64,000 bases of DNA from Membranipora membranacea (taxonomy: Eukaryota; Bryozoa; Gymnolaemata; Cheilostomatida; Membraniporidae): the NCBI GenBank assembly GCA_914767715.1, contig OU612068.1, forward strand, positions 1,924,001 to 1,988,000, written 5' to 3'. Below are positions 24,646 through 38,700 of the stretch, piece after piece (within the stretch, counting starts at the first letter, position 1; each line of letters opens with the position of its first letter). The position numbers were made by a program, and so were the translations under genes. The notes beneath the pieces were generated by a model. That model was not told the origin of the DNA, ran no database searches, and was given only the letters and a program-made list of their open reading frames with translations.

Positions 24646-26394
24646 TCTATCAAATCAAAGCTCTGTAAAAAATTAATATTGATGAAGTTGCATTCCATTC
24701 ATATATCTGATATTCATACTATACTTGTACACATTCTATCAGGACATTGTTTCGGTCAGATGAACTCTCCCTGTGCATTTTAAGAAGAACAGCCATATAA
24801 AAGGACCGGGGAATGACCTATCTTCCAAGAAAATGCACCACTCTATGTGTCTGCAGGAGGAGAAACTCAACTAAAGCCCACTATAACATCAGGGTACACA
24901 AACTGGCGGTAGTTGACAGTACAATAGTACTCATTAAAGATCATGAGGAAAAAAACAGATCAAAGGCATAAAAAGTTAAGCTAACCACACACAGTCTGTC
25001 CAGCGAAACAATATCCTGGCGTGTCCCAAGAGCCTACAGGAGCTCAGCTACAAGGCAATGGTTCAACTGATCCTTGCGCTATCTGGGACCCCTACCATCA
25101 AAACCAGATCTATCAGATAGAAGCGATTCAGATCATAACTTCGCGAACTAAATCAGCAAATACCATCCCAGATTCATCAGCGTATCAGCAATGAAATCTC
25201 AGCTGAACAGGGAGAGCCTGCAAGCCACAAGGAAGTTGAACAGAGTCACAGTGCTTATTGTGTCATCAATAACCAGATAGAAATAAGGATCAAGCTGACC
25301 GACACCATTTGCAGCTTACTGTCAAGTATTGACGTCTGTGGTGACAGTGGATGCCTGTTAATCAGGCAAAACTGGTATCCTGACAGAGCCATACTAAATT
25401 CTGTGCTATTCTCTCTATCTAAGCACCAAGCACCCTTGCACCTGTATACATCCTTGATGCAGGCCTATAACACAGAAGCACAACTGCACACTGTATAGGC
25501 CTCTCATATGTCTTCCACTCATAGATTTACATAAGAAACATTTCCCTGGGTCTTCCAAGCCTGTATTTTGCCAATATTCAGTAACAGCCTACAAAATTTG
25601 GTCATGGGCAAAGAACAGGCTTGCAAGCCCAAGAGGGGTCCATGATGGTGGGGCAAACCAAGGGACTAGACTACTACTAGTTAGTACCAGTGCTAGGTTT
25701 ATTATTTTGTATATATTTTTATGTTTAGTACCTACTATAGAGTGATCTGACTGATAATAATCAAAGCAAGGAGTACTCAAGGGCATGGTGTATAAAGCCC
25801 TTGGTGGTGCCCACTGGACTGGTGTTGCCATGATCATGATGTTGATGATGTTCTGTAAAAGTGTATGTCCCCCCCCCCTTGACTCAATATCACTATCAGA
25901 CTAGTTAGCCTGACCAAGGAGTTCTCTCACTCTTTGGCCATACCTTTTGCTTTAATTCCCAAGAGCATGTCTAATTTGGTGCCTGTAAAATATTAGATAA
26001 TCATTAACGGTTTAACCATGTAACTACTGGGCTAAAAACTTCAGTCTTTTCCATCAAGTCCAACTAAAATTTCAATAAATCTAAAAATCAGACCGGAAGT
26101 CACCATTGATATAAAAATGTAGTTGCTGTTGCTAGCCAATTATTTCTGTGCTCACTTTTTTGGTCTATTTTATCTGCAATCTGTATGGGATGGGAGTCAT
26201 CCTTTCATTAAATAAGGAAGTACAACCATCATTCATGATGCTGAGATCTTTAGAATAAGATGAAAAATTCCTAAGCAATGTAGTTAGAACAATATGCTTA
26301 TGGCAGGCACAAGATATCAATCACACAGACACAAACAAAAGCAATCAGAATCATAACTTCAGCCCCCAAACAATTTTCTGTCACATCTGGCCGC
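24646..26394. other. Spacer upstream of CHFR, no gene recognised
   Basis: No reading frame here has splice-compatible neighbours or a recognisable family. The stretch 24980-25480 is less AT-rich than its surroundings and could be an old element remnant, but I cannot name it. A C-run occurs near 25870. Confidence 0.35.
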
Positions 26395-26918
26395 TTGCTC
26401 CTAAATTTACATACTCTCCACAGTAGAAGGAATTTTCTTTTTCACAATTTTGTCAAATCGAGGGTCCATAAAGGCCGTGCATCCAAGCACATACTTCATC
26501 TCAATAGCAAATCAAACAGACATACACGATCACTTCGTAGCAACTGTGCAATAATTAAACCCTCATTTAGATCCAACCTAGGCAAATCAGCCTTTTTAAA
26601 TATTTTTCATACATTTGTAACTAAATCAACCAAGCCTCATGAATCATTATCATTTAATCCTACCTAATGTTGTTAACTTGTATTTTTGTTTGCCACTCTC
26701 TGTTTCTTCTTTTCTTTTTTCATCTTATTCATGCAATTTATGATACCATGCTTTCATTATCCTACACACTATATAGTATGTAACACCCTACCACTTATAT
26801 CTTTTTATTCAAGTCATTTTTTGTATCTATGTTAATGTGTATGAGGTCAACAAGTTATTTTTAATTTGCTTTAATTATAAACTTTTAGAAAACCTCAATA
26901 AAATAAATAAATAAAAAG
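26395..26918 (+). mobile_element. 3' end of a non-LTR retrotransposon
   Basis: A 90-codon frame (26395-26667) has the arginine-rich C-terminal tail typical of LINE reverse transcriptase proteins (motifs SRRNFLFHNFVKSR, RHTRSLRSN, KSAFLNIFHTF). After an AT-rich 3' UTR it ends in AATAAAATAAATAAATAAA at about 26899-26918, a retrotransposon-type tail. No upstream RT core is seen, so this is a 5'-truncated copy. It differs from the LINE in CHFR. Confidence 0.65.
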
Positions 26919-27178
26919 TTAAAATATGATTATTTCATCTTTTTAAGATAATCCAAGCGATTGTGCGCTGTAGTTTCTCAGCTTAGTTGGAACTTAATTT
27001 TAGGGTAGTAAATTAATTACAAATTCTCATAGTTCAAACTAACTCCTTAGTTCAAGTTCGTGAACCCTGCTTTTAGTGTACTTGAACCCAAAGAGACAGT
27101 TCTCCTATCAATGCTCCTATTTGGCATCATTTCTCCCTGTTGGTTTTAAAGAGTTACCCAAGGCTCTGGTTTGCCAAG

Positions 27179-27562
27179 CTTTAATTATGGGGCTCCCTGC
27201 ACACAAAGCTGTCTTCAATTTCTTCGGAGAAAATAGAGCAATCTTCAATTTTAAAACTCTCATCTTCAGACTTAATTCTTCAAAACAACTGGACCGTGGT
27301 GTTATCTACTCATTTCAGCTTAGAATGACCCATGTGCTTGAGTTTTGGTTTTGTTTTGATAGGCTGATGAGTTTCAGTTTGTTATTGCTTGGAGTTGTTT
27401 GTCCAAAACACCTTATCTCAGTAGCCAACTCCAAATTGTTGGATTGAATTCCTGTCTAAAATCTTTTATTGATTTTTCATTTAAACTGACTGAATCTTTT
27501 CTTCAACTTTAAAACACTCAATCTTCAATCTTCAGTAAAATACGGCGGGGAGCCCCAATTAT
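27179..27562. mobile_element. Inverted-repeat element related to the outer element at 15969
   Basis: CTTTAATTATGGGGCTCCCTGC near 27179 is matched in reverse complement by GCGGGGAGCCCCAATTATAAAG ending near 27562. The interior contains ACCCATGTGCTTG, TTTTGTTTTGAT and AACTCCAAATTGTTGGATTG, which align with 16586-16665 in ATP6V0D1 intron 7. A 123-codon open frame across it (27076-27447) is probably chance. Confidence 0.55.
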
Positions 27563-29551
27563 AAAGTGGTTTGGCCTGTTTGTCTATGCTCTATGGCAAA
27601 AGATAATGGCACAATGCACCTGCATGTTCCCATTGCAGATATGAGGCTTGGGGATGCTAGGGGCAGGTAGCAGATCACTTCCTTTACGTAAAGTCATATA
27701 ATAATTATGAATTAATGCTGCATCATTATCTGGCTGTTTAAGTGCTGGTCTGCCTATGAAGTATCTCTATATTTAATCTACACTGTAACGAGGGTGTTGG
27801 TCAGCCAGCCTTATTAATGGTGGAGATCGACAATTTTTGTTCGGTGACTACTTGTGAATGAACACAGAAAGAGAACCAAAAGATAAGTTTTGATGAGGAA
27901 TTATAGTATCATATCTATCATAAGTAAAATTGTTACATTTGTTCCCTCAGCTCCCTCAGTTATGTCAGTGCAAGCAATACAGTGTGATTTACCTAATATG
28001 GAAATTGTTAACTGTATGTATGACGGTGACTACCATAGTAACTTCTCCACCCGTCCCCCCCCCCCCTCCCTTCACAGCTTAAAATGGGCATAACAACGGA
28101 GCATTCCTTGGGAGAACCTTATTGGAAATATTTTTTATCACATTGCAAAGCAGTGATGAGCAGGGGATGAGCATAACATCAATGGACATATTATCGAGAA
28201 GAACAAACAAGGGATCTCTGTGATCAGATACAGGAGCAACGATATATACAGAGTTCATTGGCAGGAGCAATGAAAGTATTTCTACAGTCTACAGCATTGT
28301 ATGTTGTTAGCTATCTATAATTTAATTCCTACAAAGCCTTAGTTAATTAAAAAGAACAAAACAAATTTACATTCCACACATTTTATAGATTTTTATAGAT
28401 TTATAGATCTATTTTAAGAACTGGGAAGGAATTATACAATAAAAATCAGATACACGTCGCTGAATTTAATCTGGTTTAAAAGTCAAACATTGTTATCTTA
28501 TTTTTGCTATGCTTGTAATCATGATGATGATGATTTTCCATTTTATAAGTGTTGTTTTCCTTACTTCGATTCGAAAAACTGTGTTTAAAGCTATTTTGGT
28601 ATAGTCAGTCGCAGCCAACAAAAGTCAAGAAATGGTACTATCAAATATCATTGCTCTCGTGGATTCTTGAACATATTGATTGGCAAGCAAACACCAAAAT
28701 ATAACTACGGATGGTTAGGTTAGTTGACAGATGGAGCATGTGCAGTGTGTGGATGTACATACATTTGTCAAAACATGTATTTGGGAACTCATGGAGTTCT
28801 GGTTGAGTGAACTGCACCACTCATTGGTTTAGTGGTAAGATGTTTCGAGCAAATCCAGATTGATAATGTTGACGAGTGGAGAGGGTCATTTAGTCTAGGT
28901 ACCTAGGTTTCTCTGACCGCCTCATGAATATTCATCATCATCTATTTAAGCATGTCAAAAAAGATCAAAGGTGATCTATTTCCCCAGGCTAGGAATTTGG
29001 TCTTAAGTGATCTTCAGCAGGAAACGCAATGCTAATATTACTAGAGGCTAGCTTGTGAATCGCAACGCAAGCTTGTTTTTCAATCAGCAGAAGAACATAC
29101 TACAATTATACAATTGTGAGGTTTGAAACATTTCCATTATCACAATTCTGCTCTCATCAACAGCAACAGGTGGATTATTCTCTTCTCTCAGAATTTACTC
29201 AGAAGTTGTGAGTTAGAAGTGTTGTGGATTGTATAAAAACAGCCTGCAGTTAATCATCCCCACACTCAGCAGACATATCTGGAGTTACTCAGAGGAGCAG
29301 CCACTTATTTTTAGGCGGATTAGAGGATCGTAAGCAAAAATTAGCATCAATTGTGGCAGCAGCTCAAGTGCAGTGTATTTTTATGGGACTCGAGCCATTT
29401 ACAGGAATATGCTATGAATGTTAATAAAACTGTTTTATGCTCATTAACCACTGTAAAGGCAGCATAATAATATAATCGACAGCGTGTAATAAACAGTGGT
29501 CCTAACTATCTACAACATATCTATAAAGGTGTACAAGATCACTGATTAAGC
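27563..29551. other. Spacer upstream of adenylyl cyclase; C-run
   Basis: No gene is recognised. A 12-base C run lies at 28055-28066. The proximal part (about 29200-29551) probably holds the promoter and 5' UTR of the cyclase gene; no clear core motif is visible. Confidence 0.35.
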
Positions 29552-29758
29552 TTGAATCTGGTGGCGGGAGCTTCGCATCAGTCTCGTCTCAGTGGCGGTC
29601 GTTGTTATTTTATCGGATATAAAACTTATACAATGACCATACATGATCAGTGGGAACTACATGATTACTGTACAACGCCGGCATACCAAAGCTGCAGCAG
29701 CAGTCAGTGTCCCTCTGAGACTAGAGAGGGTCAGATACCCGACTGCAGTGTACAATAA
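29552..29758 (+). promoter_or_regulatory. Upstream ORF overlapping the adenylyl cyclase start codon
   Basis: A 68-codon ORF ends in TAA at 29756-29758, overlapping the proposed cyclase ATG (29758-29760) as TAATG. If transcribed in the 5' leader it could limit cyclase translation or feed reinitiation. The peptide resembles nothing known to me. Whether it is in the mRNA is not shown by the sequence. Confidence 0.35.
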
Positions 29759-32700
29759 TGCCTGGATCTATATCCGAGGACGAGGAGACTGAATTTGGAC
29801 CGAGATCTAACGACACCTCAAAGGTCAGAGATAAAACATTTATCAGTCTTAAGTCTCTAGACTCTATATTTATCAGTGTCCGAAATGTTAACTTCGTATT
29901 AAGTAAACAGAGTGAAGGTGAGTGTCATTCTAAGAGAAATTGAGTGTTTATGTCATTTAGAGAAAAAAATCAACTCTGTTGCTAATGTAGAAGTTCATCG
30001 TAGATTTCCACATCAAAGTTGCTTGCTGTTACGCAGCCATGTGTGTGTGTAAGGGGTATACGCCAATGAGAGGATACATTATATCAATGGGATAGTTTTA
30101 TAGTTTGAAATACAAGAACTACAGGTCCCAAAGAGAGAGAAAACCTTGTGCTGATCAGATTACCTATGAATGTATCATCTTAAGGTAAACATGTTTACAA
30201 ACTATAACAACTTTACATGTGATGTCATAGAAAAACATCCGGGAAAACCATGAGGAATATTCTGTCAGGCCGCATGCACAAACAAACTTGGTTTCAGGAA
30301 TCTATGTACCCAAAAATCTTGTACCGTGCTTTTATTGTTTTTGTCTTCATTATTTTTTATACAAAACCAAATTTAATTCTTGGGTTTCAGTGTTTACAGA
30401 GACTATAGATAATAATATATCTATAGTCTCTGGTGTTTATACAGATTCTTCACATCCATTCATTATATTGGATTTTGTTGTTTTGATGAGAAAACCTCTC
30501 ATATTAACGTCTGAGAGATCTCTGCTCAAAGTTACAAAAGTTCAAGCTATGTGGAGAATGTTATAGAGGGAAATAAGCTGACTCATAACCTGCTAGTGAA
30601 ATACACTCTCAAGAACATTCATCTCTATATTCTCATCCATTTGTCTATCTGGAGGCAAACACAAGCTAGCTCGTAACTAGGCACAACTGACAGAAAAACA
30701 GGAATTTAACTTAGAGATTTCCATCAATAGAACAAAAAGCTCCATATTGCAAATCAAGTGCCAATATGGTATTCTAAGATGACAAGCTTGACTATCCACT
30801 GCTATTTCAAATGAGATGCCACAATCTAATAATATGATCTAGCTGACAAAATTTGGAGAAATGCTACAACGGGCTTATTATTGATATAAAAAGGGATGCC
30901 ATGATAGTGATGTAAAAAACATCTTATAAGCAACTAAACGAAAAACCCAGATAATAAGCAAGCAGGGGCTGTATTACGGCCACCCATAACGTGAGATTAT
31001 TAAGTGATTGACTTTGAATGGTTTCACTTAGTACAGGGTAATGAGAGCTAATTATTATGATATACAATGTACAATGTTTCAGATGTTTCCTGACTCAAAC
31101 AAACTTGGCCAAATTGAATCGAGACTGCATATACGTATCGATTAATACAACGATCCTTTCATGGATAGCCTGAGCTCTCTGTCTGATTTTGCCATATAAT
31201 CTGGTTTTGTCTTAACAGCAAACACAGCAGCTCATTAGTGACAAGATTGATGAGATCGCAGACTGTTACCTGAAGCTACGGAAGAGACTACCATTCCTAA
31301 CCTTTACCGTGCTGCTTCTTTGTATAGCCATCTATGTAATCGTGGAGGCAGCAATACAAGCCTCGAAGACAGATCAAGTTGTTGCTGTAAGTATTTGCCC
31401 TGTTGTTCCTTTTGGTGTGTAGGGTACAGGACCCATACATTGTTAAGTTACTATTTGTATAGAGTACGTATAGAGGTATTTTATATATGTGTACCATTAT
31501 GTGGATTAATTGCATGTTATATCCACGTGGATATAAAAAGTTTTCCTTACAATCCATTTCGCATGTCACCAATTCACTAAACCGCTGTCCAGGTCCTTCA
31601 TAGTTTGGTAACGGTACATTGCTCATGATAGTGGAATATTGTATCAATACCGATCTCAGCTGGCTTGCTAAGGCTGCACTGGGAAACCAGGGATGTGACA
31701 GACACGGCTACCTGCAGAAATGTCCAATTGGGGGATGGGTACTGTATGCCTTTAAGATCAGATTGTAAAGTGTTAGCATCATCCAGAACCAGCGCTGAGG
31801 CAAAGTGACCCAAACTACCCATGATGCTCAGCCATAAAACAAGCCCTGATTAAAGCTACAAAATTAGAGGTGATTCTGTGGAAAGGCTACTATTTTGTTT
31901 ATTGTTCTATTGCAATAATTCACAATGACTCATTGAAGAAACTATCGTCATGCAAATCAGGACATGCTGTGGCACCCTTAATTGCTGTTTGCAAAGAAAC
32001 AGAAGATTGGGCTGCCCATAAAGAGGGACGCAAGGTGCCCTAAATCCTCATACTGAGAATGTGATACATCCTAGAAAACTAGAATGCATCCTAGAGGTGA
32101 GGCCATGGTGGACCTCCTAATCGTGGGTGTGCAGCGAGCTGCCAAAACTGAACTGGCACTAATCGGCCATTGGCAGTGACACTTTGATCTTAGCCAATAG
32201 GCCGAGAACCCTTAATTTGTAAATTAGGTATATTAGTGGAAGGGGGTGGATTCTTTGCCACAGGGACTAGCGTGATGGAAATTATGCTAAAGAGTGTCAC
32301 TTGGGATTTTTTGCGTCTTTACACATACAGACACATGATGGTCTGATTTATTGGAAAGAAAACGGTAAAAACAAAATAACTATATTATAAGTTACTATTA
32401 TGTACTGCTGCTATTTTTCTAGTGGAAATTATTACTCCTGAATGTCAATGTAAGTATGTCGGCTATCAGCTCATTTACGAGCTAATCAATCATAATATCT
32501 GGATTAAAAACCGAATAACTTATTACCAGTATTAAAGTCCTCCACAGTCAACACAAAATATAAGTATCATAGTCGGCCACTGGCTATCCTCTTATAAAAA
32601 AACCGCTCATAATCTCCTGCCTACATAAGGCAGGAGTATCAGAGTGAACATACCCTGCCCTACCCTGCCTCTCGTCATATAACCATAGCATGATTTGCAG

Positions 32701-35700
32701 AGATGTGCCTGCCATTTTATTTAGCAATCATTGACCCAATTGTCTTTTTACAGAAAACTGTGTTAGAGCTGGTGTTTGGCCCGCTGCTCTTAATAGGATC
32801 AATAGCTGCCATCTGTGTATCAGCCTTCAACTTCATCTACACTAAGACTGTGCGTTACGTCTCAGTAGCATTATGGGTACTGCTATTTGTACTGGTGCTA
32901 GCAGGAACTTTAGCTTCTACTTTCACCATGACAACAGCCCTGGGTGTCTGCGTAGCGCTGCTGTATATCGTACTGCCCGTCCCGATGATTTGGGCTGTGA
33001 TCGGAGGAGCAATGTCTATTATTGTACAAGGATGTAGTCACATACAATATTTTGACAATGATCACGGTAGTGCAGTAAGCCACGGAGTCACTGTAAGTAT
33101 AATCTGTAATCTCTACCCCTGAGCTAGATGGACAAAAAAGGGATAAATAAATGAGTCATGTGACAAACATCCCCGGGCCATCTCTGTGGCTTAAGATATA
33201 TTCAGAAAGAATCGGCTAAGCATTGTGAACCTGCCCATCACAGTTAAAAAAATGTAACTGGACAGGGTTTATGTTAGGATTCGCTGTTTTCCTTGACACA
33301 CTGACACATGTCCAAGTTCTGGGTAATCATAATTTTAAAGCTTAGCCGTAAAACGGGCATTTCAATGATATTTTGAGTCTGTAACTACATCCTCAGGGTG
33401 TAAACTATAACCGGTACAGGATATATGGACGGCAGGCAATGGCTGGGGTAGTATCCCCACTGCTCATGACTTATGGTACATTGATGGAGATGTTTTTTGC
33501 AAAATTCTGGCAATTAATAAACACTAACTTGTAATACATCAATGTGTGCCTTCAAGTTGCCATTAAATCTACTTCAGATCTCATGACACTTACAGTCAAC
33601 CTGGAGAAATATTTTAGACATAAATAAGTTGCCTAATGCACTTTAGAGCTGCTGTGTAATTATTGAACTTTTTTACCTTTGTGCGTATTACTTTGTGCAC
33701 TTGAAACCGGATGTCCTGTTTTGAAAGTGTCTGGTCAGCTTAAGCAGATATATGCATTTTTTGCCAAATCTCAGTAGGATATTTTAGGTTAAAAATTGAG
33801 GTGATAGAGGGGTTGTCTATTACTGAGAGCTTATTGCATTAAAAACACACAGTATGGGTTGAAAATTAAGATCTTTTGCCAACAAATTAGTGATATGTCT
33901 ATGTAGTAATAGGGAAGCAGTGGCTACATGGTGGACACATTTTTAGTTTGAGCCATTTAGCTTAAAATGAGCAAATGAAAATATGACAAATATAGCTACG
34001 AGCTACACAATCCAGTTGTAATGACGCAGAGGCTCAATGTCCAAAAAAGGTAGCTGCTTTAACCGTATATTTAACCTAGCAAGACTCTTCCAATCCTCGG
34101 GATGGCCATGACTTGACATGACAGGATTTCTTTAATATTTTAGATAAGTACGGAGATCGTGAGTCTTGTGGCAGTGAATATTTTTGGAGCCTACATAAAG
34201 TTGGTAACTGAGACTTTCCACACAAGAACATTTACGGAGACTTATGATCACATCAAAGCCAGAATGCAGCTGGAAAAAGAGCGAACTAGACAGGTAAGAG
34301 GGGTCACAGAAGTTATAATTAGAAGCTACAGTCTGCAAAATCTGCTGTGTCATTCTTTCAAACTCGGGTTACATTGGCAATGTAGATGCGGAACACATAA
34401 ATTATGTAAGCTCGCATGGATCGATATCAAATTCATATGAAAGTTTGCAATCTAACGTTATGTCTTGCTATGATCTAAACTCAGTATTCGATCTCAAATT
34501 AAATTTTGAAAACTGAGAACAGCGTAAAAAAAAAAGTCCCAATCAGGATAGGCTGATGTGACTATGTTTGGTCACCAATCTCATCAACTGTATGAGTCAA
34601 TAATGTGATGGAGATTAGATATTATTATCAAAAGATTAGTTAAGATAAGCCGTCCAAGACTACAAGAATGATGAATGATGTGTTGTCTGCTAAACAAGAT
34701 GTGATAGTTCTCTCATGCTCTCCTAGGATGTAAGCGAATAATAATCACAAAAGATGTGATCTAAAACATGTATTACAACAAAAATCACCAAGGAACTACA
34801 CGAAATAAATACATTATTCCCTAAGTATTTTGCCAGCCAACTACTGTCACATTCATGGATATCAATTTGTCATTTGTTGTTTATCACAAAAACAGGGCCA
34901 ATGACAGATGTACCAGTTCCTAAAAAATGTGTATCAATCAAAACATTTACAAGTGACAAAGATTCTGTCTCATTTGCTGACTATTTACTGACCTGTTTTG
35001 TTCTTAAAAAAGGATTTGAGTGTGATCTAACTCTAAATCGTCTTATTTCCTATGGATAGTCTCAATGACAGCAGACCCAAAACCCGTTTTCGCTATGAAT
35101 GGCTGGTCAGAGCACGGGGAAAACCCGTTTTCCCCGTGCTCTGACCAGCCATTCATACCCAGTTACCTTTATTACTGTTAGGAGCAGCTGTTGTTGAGTA
35201 TTATCCCTGCTGACCTGGCTCATACTATGAGACAATCTATGGTGGATAGGCTGAGCGAAGAGGCCGGGCAGGCTCACCATAACATGTCAACGAGGAGGCT
35301 ATGGCATGACTTCTACGTCAGAGAACATAAACAAGTTAGGTAAGTAATATTGTCCAAGTGAAACATGCGGTAAATGGTTCCTACACTCTGCTCAGGGCAA
35401 TTCAAACAACTTTGGATATCATTAAATGTTAGTCACAGTCAGTATTGTAATGTAAATCTCAATGCAGAATTATTATTTCGATAGCAAAGCAACAGGGAGA
35501 GCATCGTGACACTGACATGGTACATACATCTACTCCTTCATCTGCTTAAAAGTGTTGTTTAAATTGAAAAACTCTGTGTTGTTATGAGCATGAACATTGT
35601 AAATATCCCACAATACTTTTTTCTCTTGTAGCATTTTGTTTGCTGACTTGGTAAACTTCACTGACTTGACCACAAAATGTAGCGCCAAAGATTTGGTATA

Positions 35701-38700
35701 CATGCTGAATGAGATATACGGAAGATTCGATGGAATAGCCAGGGTTTGTATAATATGGTATCAATGAAGTCAAACCAGAGAGCATAGATAATATCTATGG
35801 TCTCTGGTCAAACCACTCACATTCACACACCTTTATTACCCTGCAGCGATTAATGGATCCACAAATCGATTAATGGATCCACAAAGCGATTAATGGATCC
35901 ACAAATCGATTAATGGATCCACAAATCGTAATTTGGCACATTGTGTTGAACACTAGATTGCTTTGACTGCTGGCTCAGAGCTGAGACTGATCTAAACTAT
36001 TACAAAATTTGCAAAATGTGGTTCGCTGAACCATTTAAAAGAAAAATTTGGATTCTTTTTTCAAACATGTGGCTTGTTTTGAATCAAATTTTAAAGAAGA
36101 TCTGTTGATGGCCTTCCATGCAAGGTACTGGTTAGTGTAACAAGAGTTCATATATTGTGGGTTCTGTCTCTAAAGATAACCTTGAGAATCCCTGCTAAAA
36201 CACCTCATAGCTCATTCCTCAATCATTGTTCCTGTTCAAGTTATATCTGGGGGGGGGGGGGGGGGAATAACACATCGGTAAATTATATCCTGTGACCTTG
36301 AAATGATTGGGATTACTGGTACGAGTATCTGACTCTTCTTCTGCGCCTGTAGTTTGTGGTACTTTGGTATCAAATAAAAAGTACCTGTTACACAACCTGT
36401 CTCACAGGCATGTCCATACCCTCCATGATCCGGGATTGTTGTGTTTGTGATCAAAAGTGATATTTTCGTCAGTGTTTGTAATTTTATTTTTTCTCACATA
36501 ATACCATTTATGGGCAGGGCACACATAACGTTTCATTTTCCATTACCCCCTGCGAATGTTATCATCGCAGGCGTTCTACAATAGTATTATTATTGTATCA
36601 TTGACTTTGATTATTTTAGGTCAATGACTGTATGAGAATTAAAACCCTTGGAGACTGTTACTGCTGTGTATCTGGCATGCCGGTATCACGGCCGAATCAC
36701 GCTGAGAATGTCGTCAAAACAGGACTGCAGATGGTAACCGCAATAAAGTTAGTGTCCAACATTGGGTCAAGATAAAAATAAAAATCCCTCTGATCCTTAT
36801 GTCATCAATGTCAATATAGATCAAGTTTAATCCTATTGCCTGCGGAGTGCCCAGTAGATCGGGAGCAACTCCGAATGCAGGCAAATGGACCGAACTTGGT
36901 CTAATGTCAATAGCACGTCTTGACCAGTTATGAGATTCGATGGCTGCTAACAACAATCATTGCATTGCAGTCTGCTTGTTTGAGACTGGATCATTCTCTG
37001 GTTGATTAATTGATATGATTGCACTCTGTATGACAACTGAGTTGTCAGAATTCTCTCATCACATGTGTCCTGTATAAGAGCGCAACAATTTTTCCGGTTG
37101 ACGGATCATTCAGATTCACCTCTGAGGGGATGGGTTGTCATTCATTCCAGGCTGATCCATTTTGGAGCATATGGCACTAGAAATAGAGACACTAATTAGA
37201 GACGAATGTCCCACTTCTGATAAATCATAGGTTATGTCAATGTGCAATCATCAGGCAAATTAATAATGGTTTGTCTTTCAAATCAGACTAGATTGTTGAG
37301 TGAAGTAAAAACTTTCTAGTAGGGCGAAGTTGAACTAGCAGGACTCCGACATCTGCAGCTCAGGTTCAACAAAAAAATATTAAATATTCCAATGCATTTG
37401 CGTAAAATGTCAAACTCTAATCTTTAGTCTTCTTTTGTATCCCATGTGATTTCATTTTTTATGCAATCTCTGGGAAATACGTACGTAGGCACATACAGTG
37501 GTGTCCAGTGTTCTGATTCACTGTAATCACTATTTGTATGTTGTCTAACAGACAGTGAGCAATTGAGCAAAATCTTCAGACACCGAGGTTTGATGATCCT
37601 GGATCGATACCTTTACTCAGTATAGTGCCACTTGCCATAGTTTTTTGTTCAGGTTCTCAACAGATCAATCAGATTTTAAATTAGGTCTACACTTCATGTG
37701 CACCACCATTTGTGACCATTTGCTCATCTTCCTAATCCCTTTATGTTGTAGATCAATAAGAGAGTCAACGACATGTTTACTCGACATGAGAATCGGTGTT
37801 CACAGCGGTAATGTTCTCTGTGGGGTTCTCGGTACGGTCAAATGGAAGTATGACATTTGGTCTGACGATGTACGCCTTGCTAACTTCCTTGAGCATACTG
37901 GGGAACCTGGGTATGTTTGAACACAACTAAAAAAAACAAAGGAGAATTATCATTTTTGCCAGAATGAGCTTTGTAAGATAAGATTTTATTGAAACTCTCG
38001 CAGAAACCATGGGGTTTATAATGGAGTAGTTGCGAAATGGTTAAAAGGAAAAAAAATCAAAAGTGTAGTGTGACGCAAAAACTACATAGCATATTTGACA
38101 AAAAAAGCTTATGGCATACTTTGCGGTGGGGGCACGGCACTTAGGTACAGAGCTCTGTCGATTGTTGCACAGCGTTCGTGTGGAGATGTTACGTTTGATT
38201 ATACTGTTTAGAGGATACATACATAGGATTGATTTTATATTTCATGCATAAAAAATGAGTGAAAAACCCTCATATTTGCAATGCATTGCTTGGATTTGAA
38301 CTTTATTGAAACATGAAATTATTTTATCCGTTCGAAATCCATCGCAGATTATGAATTTAACACTTGGTGATAAAAACTTCAAAGAAAAATTTAATATTTA
38401 ATTATTGAGGCAAGCAAAAACAGCGAGATTTACCAAGCATGCGTTTTATTGACTGTTTCCAGGTGTGTCCATATCTCAGGTGTAACTATGCAGAGAATAG
38501 ACCCAGATAAATACGTCTATGACAAGATGGAACCCGCTGTGGTCGACTCTACAGGCGAAGAGCAAGAGACATACCTGATATATGACTTCGTGACAAATAA
38601 GCCTAAAAATCAGGTATGTACAGTACTTGAATATTGAATGAGCATCATTACGAAGTGAGCTGCCAAATATTTGTTTTACCACTTATTTTTGAGGTGTAAC

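Noticed and set aside
25589-25837. 82-codon minus-strand frame
   Set aside because: Low similarity to anything known and no exon partners; treated as non-coding spacer.
27076-27447. 123-codon plus-strand open frame
   Set aside because: It runs across an inverted-repeat element whose relatives elsewhere are non-coding, and has no domain or splice partners.
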